This document shows positions 60,453 to 64,000 of a DNA stretch of 64,000 nucleotides, piece after piece. This stretch comes from JALYOC01 sp036675345 (GTDB lineage Bacteria; Myxococcota; Myxococcia; Myxococcales; Myxococcaceae): contig JAKFFE010000033.1 in NCBI GenBank assembly GCA_036675345.1, forward strand, positions 186,001 to 250,000, written 5' to 3'. The translations under genes were made by a program, and so were the position numbers. A model generated the notes under the pieces. The model did not search any database. It had not been told where the DNA came from and saw nothing but the letters and a program-made list of their open reading frames with translations. Positions within the stretch are counted from its first letter, which is position 1; each line of letters begins with the position of its first letter.

Positions 60453-61814
60453 CTACGGGCCTCGCAGCAACTGCTCTCCGACGTGGATGATGTTGTAGGG
60501 AACGAAGTCCTCGGCGGAGAAGTCGTTTGCGCGGGCGGGGGCATTGGCGTCGTTGTACACGAGAAAGCCGGGCGAGCCCCCGGCGGGGTGCTTCACCACG
60601 ACGTCTTCGGGCGGATCCAGACGCAGGTTGACCGTGTAGAGCGCGCCCGCATCGTCCAGCACGCCGTGCAAGAATGCGATCTGGAATAGGCCCGGTGGCG
60701 CCGGTCCATACTTGACCCGCAGGGTCGGGGTTCCGGTGGCGTCCACCCGGTACAGCGAGGCTGTCTTCTCGCCGTTGTCATTCTCGTTGCGGAGCGCCAG
60801 CAAGAAGCCGTCCCCATCGGTGCGCGCGTCTAGGACGGAGAACGCCGGTGGCAGGTCGTCACGCACGATCGGGTGACGGGTTCCATCCGCATCGATCACG
60901 CCGAGCACCGCAGCCCCGAAGTAGGCGAAGATCGCTCCGCTCCCGTTCCAGGCAAAGACGTGATTGAGGTCGTCGAAGAGACGCGCTCCGCTGGCATCGA
61001 AGTAGGCGCGATCCACCTGCCCGACACAGGTGTACATGACCCTGTGGGTGCCGCTCTGGAAGACGAAATCGGTCGGACCTCCACTGCTGTCGCAGGGCGG
61101 GGTGGGAAGCGCAGGGTCGTTGCCCACCGGATCGGCTGGGTAGTGCCACTGGTCATTGCTGCGGACCATGGGGTCCGGGACGAAGCGGCGCAGTTTGAAG
61201 TTGTCCTCATCGGACTGGTCATCGATGTAGTGGAGCGTCCCCAGCGCGTCGATCCCGAAGTCGGTGATGTGGCAGGGGAAGCCAACCTTCACCACCCCTG
61301 GGCTCGTCAGGCGGGACACCGAATCCCCGGGACAGCCGCCCTCGAGGAGGGTCCCGAACAACACCAGGTCGTTGCCGTTCCCCATGTTGGTGGAGCATTG
61401 GTGTCCGCTGTCGCAGGTGGCGATGAGGCCGGCGCAATCGGCTGAGGTTTCGCACCGGTCCGCGGCGACCACGCACGCGTTCCCGATGCAGTCCTGCCAC
61501 TCCGCGCAGTGCGACTCTTCGGAGCAGGCGCCGCTGGTGAGCACGCACTGGTTGGCGCTGTCGCAGCCCTCCCAGGGATTGCAGTGGGAGGCGGTCAGAC
61601 AGCGGCCCGCGGCGAGCTGGCACTGCCGGCTCCCGGTGTTGCACATCTCCCATTCGGCGCAATGCGCGTCCTGGTCACAGCCATAGACGCAGACCGACTC
61701 CTCGCACCGGCCGCCAAACCCGCATTCCCCGGCGGCGGTGCAGTCGCCGGGCGGATCGAAGACACAGCTGGTAGCGAGCGCGAGCAGCGCCAGGAGCCCA
61801 GAACGCAAGATCAT
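60453..61814 (-). CDS. Cys-rich lipoprotein with unknown C-terminal domain
   Basis: The 453-residue product has a lipobox (LLALLALATSC, Cys 17). Residues about 25-145 hold a dense series of cysteines in short repeats (CTAAGECGFGGRCEESVCVYGCDQDAHCAEWEMCNTGSRQC and more), as in myxobacterial Dickkopf-like cysteine-rich modules that form disulfide knots. The remaining 300 residues are beta-rich with two late cysteines (CDSS, CVGQ) and look like a propeller. GAGG precedes the ATG, which overlaps the stop of the upstream gene (TGATG). Confidence 0.75.
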   Translation of the reverse strand: MILRSGLLALLALATSCVFDPPGDCTAAGECGFGGRCEESVCVYGCDQDAHCAEWEMCNTGSRQCQLAAGRCLTASHCNPWEGCDSANQCVLTSGACSEESHCAEWQDCIGNACVVAADRCETSADCAGLIATCDSGHQCSTNMGNGNDLVLFGTLLEGGCPGDSVSRLTSPGVVKVGFPCHITDFGIDALGTLHYIDDQSDEDNFKLRRFVPDPMVRSNDQWHYPADPVGNDPALPTPPCDSSGGPTDFVFQSGTHRVMYTCVGQVDRAYFDASGARLFDDLNHVFAWNGSGAIFAYFGAAVLGVIDADGTRHPIVRDDLPPAFSVLDARTDGDGFLLALRNENDNGEKTASLYRVDATGTPTLRVKYGPAPPGLFQIAFLHGVLDDAGALYTVNLRLDPPEDVVVKHPAGGSPGFLVYNDANAPARANDFSAEDFVPYNIIHVGEQLLRGP

Positions 61815-62746
61815 CAGAATTGCCTCGAGTAGTAGGCCCCGCCACCGGAGGGGGTGGCCAGGATCCAGAGCACGCCGCCGGCAGCCGCGCCGGCGCCGCC
61901 GCTGACCATCAGGGTGTTGGCGAGGACCGAGTACAGCTGGAGCCGGTCGTAGCTCGCGCGATCCCCAGGAACCAGCGTGCGCGAGGCGAAGCGGCGGGTG
62001 AGGTCGTCGTTGATCCCGCGTGCCAGCAGCCCGAACACCGCGCCTCCTGCCAGAAGGACCCCGCCTCCGATCGCCGCGCCGGTCCCCACGGTCTTCTGCC
62101 AGGCCGCCGGATCCTGCGGGGTGGCGGGTGAGGTCGCCACCGAGGGCGGAGTGGAGGAGAGCGGAGCCTGGGGTCGCACCACCAGCGGCGCCGAGGCGGG
62201 CGCCTCCACGACTGTCGCCTCACGGGTCGGAGCGTCCTCCGCTCCAGGACCACTGGGCAGCGGCGCGGTGGCCAAAGCGGTGGGGGGAGGCACGGCTACC
62301 GTGGGTGGGACCTCCAGCTTCTCCTCCAGCAGAAGGATGGCCTGCGAGGCCCCCCGGAGATCCTGGAACTCGGTGAACTCGAACCGCGTCGGCCGCGAGA
62401 ACGTTGCGTCGGGGCGCACCAGCCACAGGGTCACAGCCACCGCGTCGCCGGTGCGCTTTGCCACCGCGAAGAGAGTCGCGCCATCGGAGGCGCCCAGTCC
62501 GGCGACGCACGCGGGCTTCACCGGCGGAGGGCAGCTCGCCCCCAGGAGGAGCGGATCGGCAGGGCGGATGGTGCCGCGGGAGGAGGCACCCTTCACCGCC
62601 TCCAGGGTCAAGCGCTGTGCGTCGGCGAGGTCCCTGGCGGAGACGGTGCCCTGAACCGGATAGACCGCCACGGGGATGGCGCCCTGGGCGGAGGCGCTCC
62701 ACATCCACAGCAGCGCCATCGGAGGCCCAACGCGAGTCAAGTTCAT
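61814..62746 (-). CDS. Exported protein with C-terminal membrane segments, unknown
   Basis: The 310-residue product has a signal peptide (MALLWMWSASAQGAIPVAV). Residues about 90-135 contain a beta domain (GATLFAVAKRTGDAVAVTLWLVRPD) of the TolB/PEGA-adjacent kind; a Pro/Ala/Ser linker follows, and the last 90 residues have two hydrophobic segments with glycines (GAAIGGGVLLAGGAVFGLLARG, SGGAGAAAGGVLWILATPSGGG). It is co-translated with the Cys-rich lipoprotein through a TGATG overlap. Function unknown. Confidence 0.6.
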   Translation of the reverse strand: MNLTRVGPPMALLWMWSASAQGAIPVAVYPVQGTVSARDLADAQRLTLEAVKGASSRGTIRPADPLLLGASCPPPVKPACVAGLGASDGATLFAVAKRTGDAVAVTLWLVRPDATFSRPTRFEFTEFQDLRGASQAILLLEEKLEVPPTVAVPPPTALATAPLPSGPGAEDAPTREATVVEAPASAPLVVRPQAPLSSTPPSVATSPATPQDPAAWQKTVGTGAAIGGGVLLAGGAVFGLLARGINDDLTRRFASRTLVPGDRASYDRLQLYSVLANTLMVSGGAGAAAGGVLWILATPSGGGAYYSRQF

Positions 62747-62911
62747 GGGTCGCCGACGTGAGGAGAGAGTGGGAAAGCGGCTCAAACCCTACAGTCGCGA
62801 TACAGCGCATTTACAAGGTCTGCGGATGGAAGGAGCCTGATCTCGCGATCACGCGCGAGGAGAGGACGCGGGGACAAGGGCCAACCTCGCCAGCAGCTGA
62901 AGGTGGGCGGC

Positions 62912-63697
62912 CTACGGCGCGTAGCGATAGGCGATCCCCGGGTTCCAGACGAACGCGCCGTCGATCAGGACCTGGGCGTGCGCGTACTGGCCGCTGACCG
63001 ACTGGATGAGAGGAATCACCGAGAGGGGCTGGACCGCCATCCAGCCCTCGCTGGGGACATTCGAGTCGGCCTGCCAGCTTGCGACGGTGAAGCTGAACTG
63101 GGGGCCGTCCCAGGTGAAAGGGCCGGACCAGGTGGGGAACACCTCCGGGCCCTGGGCGACCTCGAACCTCAGGGGCGAGCGCGAGTCACCCGAGGGGAAG
63201 GTCACCTGGTCGGAGGCCGGACTCCACTCCAGGACCGCCCGGGCCCCAGCACGCAAGACGCCGTCCGCGGGCTCCACCCAGCGAACGCTGCGCTCCCCCA
63301 AGAGCTTGGCGACCTCGACCGAGAGGACGTCCTCCGCACCGTCCCGGATCCGGATCCGATCCACCCCGTCGGACGAAGGGGAGATCTCGCCGCTGAGGAC
63401 AATGGCGTCGCACATCGGGCGATTGTCGAAGAGCCCCACGCTCTGCCAGTGCCGCCCTCCATGGCTGAAGAACTCCAGCGGCTGTCCGTTGACCTCGGCG
63501 ACGGCGGTGACCGGCATCTCCCGGCAGTTGTCCGAGGAGTTCGCGACGAAGTGGATGCCCACACTCCACAGGTCCGTGCTGCCCTCGACCGGCGCGATCT
63601 CGATGAGGATCGGGGCGTTGGTGTCTCCTCCGCCTCCTCCACACCCCAGCGCCAGCTGCGCCGCCACCAGCCACAGTCCAGGCATCCAGCGATTCAT
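62912..63697 (-). CDS. Lipoprotein of unknown function
   Basis: The 261-residue product has a lipobox (VAAQLALGCGGGGG, Cys at about 19). The mature part is beta-rich (ILIEIAPVEGSTDLWSVGIHFVANSSDNC, RWVEPADGVLRAGARAVLEWSPAS), with a pair of cysteines (NCREMP and MCDAIV) that may be bridged. No family recognised. A GGAGG lies 15 bp before the ATG, a long spacing. Confidence 0.7.
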   Translation of the reverse strand: MNRWMPGLWLVAAQLALGCGGGGGDTNAPILIEIAPVEGSTDLWSVGIHFVANSSDNCREMPVTAVAEVNGQPLEFFSHGGRHWQSVGLFDNRPMCDAIVLSGEISPSSDGVDRIRIRDGAEDVLSVEVAKLLGERSVRWVEPADGVLRAGARAVLEWSPASDQVTFPSGDSRSPLRFEVAQGPEVFPTWSGPFTWDGPQFSFTVASWQADSNVPSEGWMAVQPLSVIPLIQSVSGQYAHAQVLIDGAFVWNPGIAYRYAP

Positions 63698-63953
63698 AGA
63701 ACCCAATTGAAGCCTCCTCCGGAGTCCTTCAGCAATCCCCGTGCCCTGCTTCGACTCCGGGCGGACGAGCCTGGCCTGTGCACAGGTGTGCACGACGATG
63801 CGCACCCGGGGACCCACCCCGGTGTGCAGCAGCCGGAGGACGTGCATCTCGTCCGGTGGCCGGCGATCCTCTCGCCTGCCGCCCCAGGTGAGCTTGCGCC
63901 CGACCGTGGAGGTCTGGTGGTCGAAGGCCTGGAGGTGAGTTCCGGCCCCGACG

Positions 63954-64000
63954 TCAGAAGGAGACGCCGATGGTGGCCGCGACCACCAACCCGCCTGGCT
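63954..64000 (-). CDS. Partial gene: end of a probable outer-membrane protein
   Basis: The window closes inside a gene on the minus strand. The visible last codons read PGGLVVAATIGVSF followed by TGA. A C-terminal Phe after alternating hydrophobic residues is the signature of outer-membrane beta-barrels. Nothing more can be said without the upstream sequence. Confidence 0.4.
   Translation of the reverse strand, partial: PGGLVVAATIGVSF

Overview
This is a GC-rich chromosomal window with strong G/C preference at third codon positions, so many long antisense open frames are shadows of real genes. The gene set suggests a myxobacterium (Myxococcota): many lipoproteins, Gly-X-Y (collagen-like) surface lipoproteins, a Ser/Thr kinase fused to a PilZ-like domain, a sigma factor resembling myxobacterial RpoE1, multi-sensor histidine kinases, an OtsA-OtsB fusion and a protein resembling the myxobacterial TIGR02265/DUF2378 family. 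No phage, CRISPR array, rRNA or tRNA gene was seen.

Layout. 0-4.8 kb: end of a methyltransferase, a secreted zincin-like protein, YCII-like, NRDE and SpoIIAA-like proteins, then a SUFU-domain gene and a DUF4286 gene whose junction has expanded into a 68-bp tandem repeat. 4.9-11.2 kb: a double SGNH hydrolase plus MBOAT acyltransferase pair, convergent with a trehalose synthase/phosphatase fusion. 11.4-18.8 kb: a lipoprotein/Crp-like regulator pair, a decayed RluA-type pseudouridine synthase divergent from a DTW-domain tRNA modifier, pirin, an AspH-like hydroxylase/methyltransferase pair, and Aat. 18.8-30.5 kb: a collagen-like lipoprotein, tandem Usp, membrane proteins, kinase-PilZ-J-TPR protein, a sigma/anti-sigma/periplasmic operon and a GAF histidine kinase.

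30.5-36.4 kb: two convergent surface lipoprotein genes with almost the same upstream element (one collagen-like and frameshifted), a thioredoxin-fold lipoprotein and a barrel-like protein. 36.4-43.4 kb: hydrolase, GlpD, E1 alpha/beta of a 2-oxo acid dehydrogenase and a Gly/acid-rich lipoprotein. 43.4-51.7 kb: response regulator plus PAS/GAF kinase, a secreted protein coupled to HemF, DUF3467, and an esterase-GlpK pair. 51.7-64 kb: mostly lipoproteins and exported proteins of unknown function, a beta-lactamase-like serine hydrolase, a FrnE/DsbA-like protein, and a 0.9-kb gene-free stretch with a 41-codon remnant of the RpoC C-terminus.

Functional links: GlpK and GlpD, 10 kb apart, would together turn glycerol into dihydroxyacetone phosphate, and the esterase directly before glpK could supply glycerol. 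The SGNH/MBOAT pair probably O-acylates an exported glycan. Three copies of a REP-like palindrome (arms beginning AAAGGGGACAGGCT) lie between genes at 11.3, 35.4 and 40.5 kb without a transposase in the window. I found no clearly new multi-gene defence or biosynthetic system; the most original signals are the gene-junction repeat, the shared promoter element, the decayed pseudouridine synthase and the rpoC fragment.
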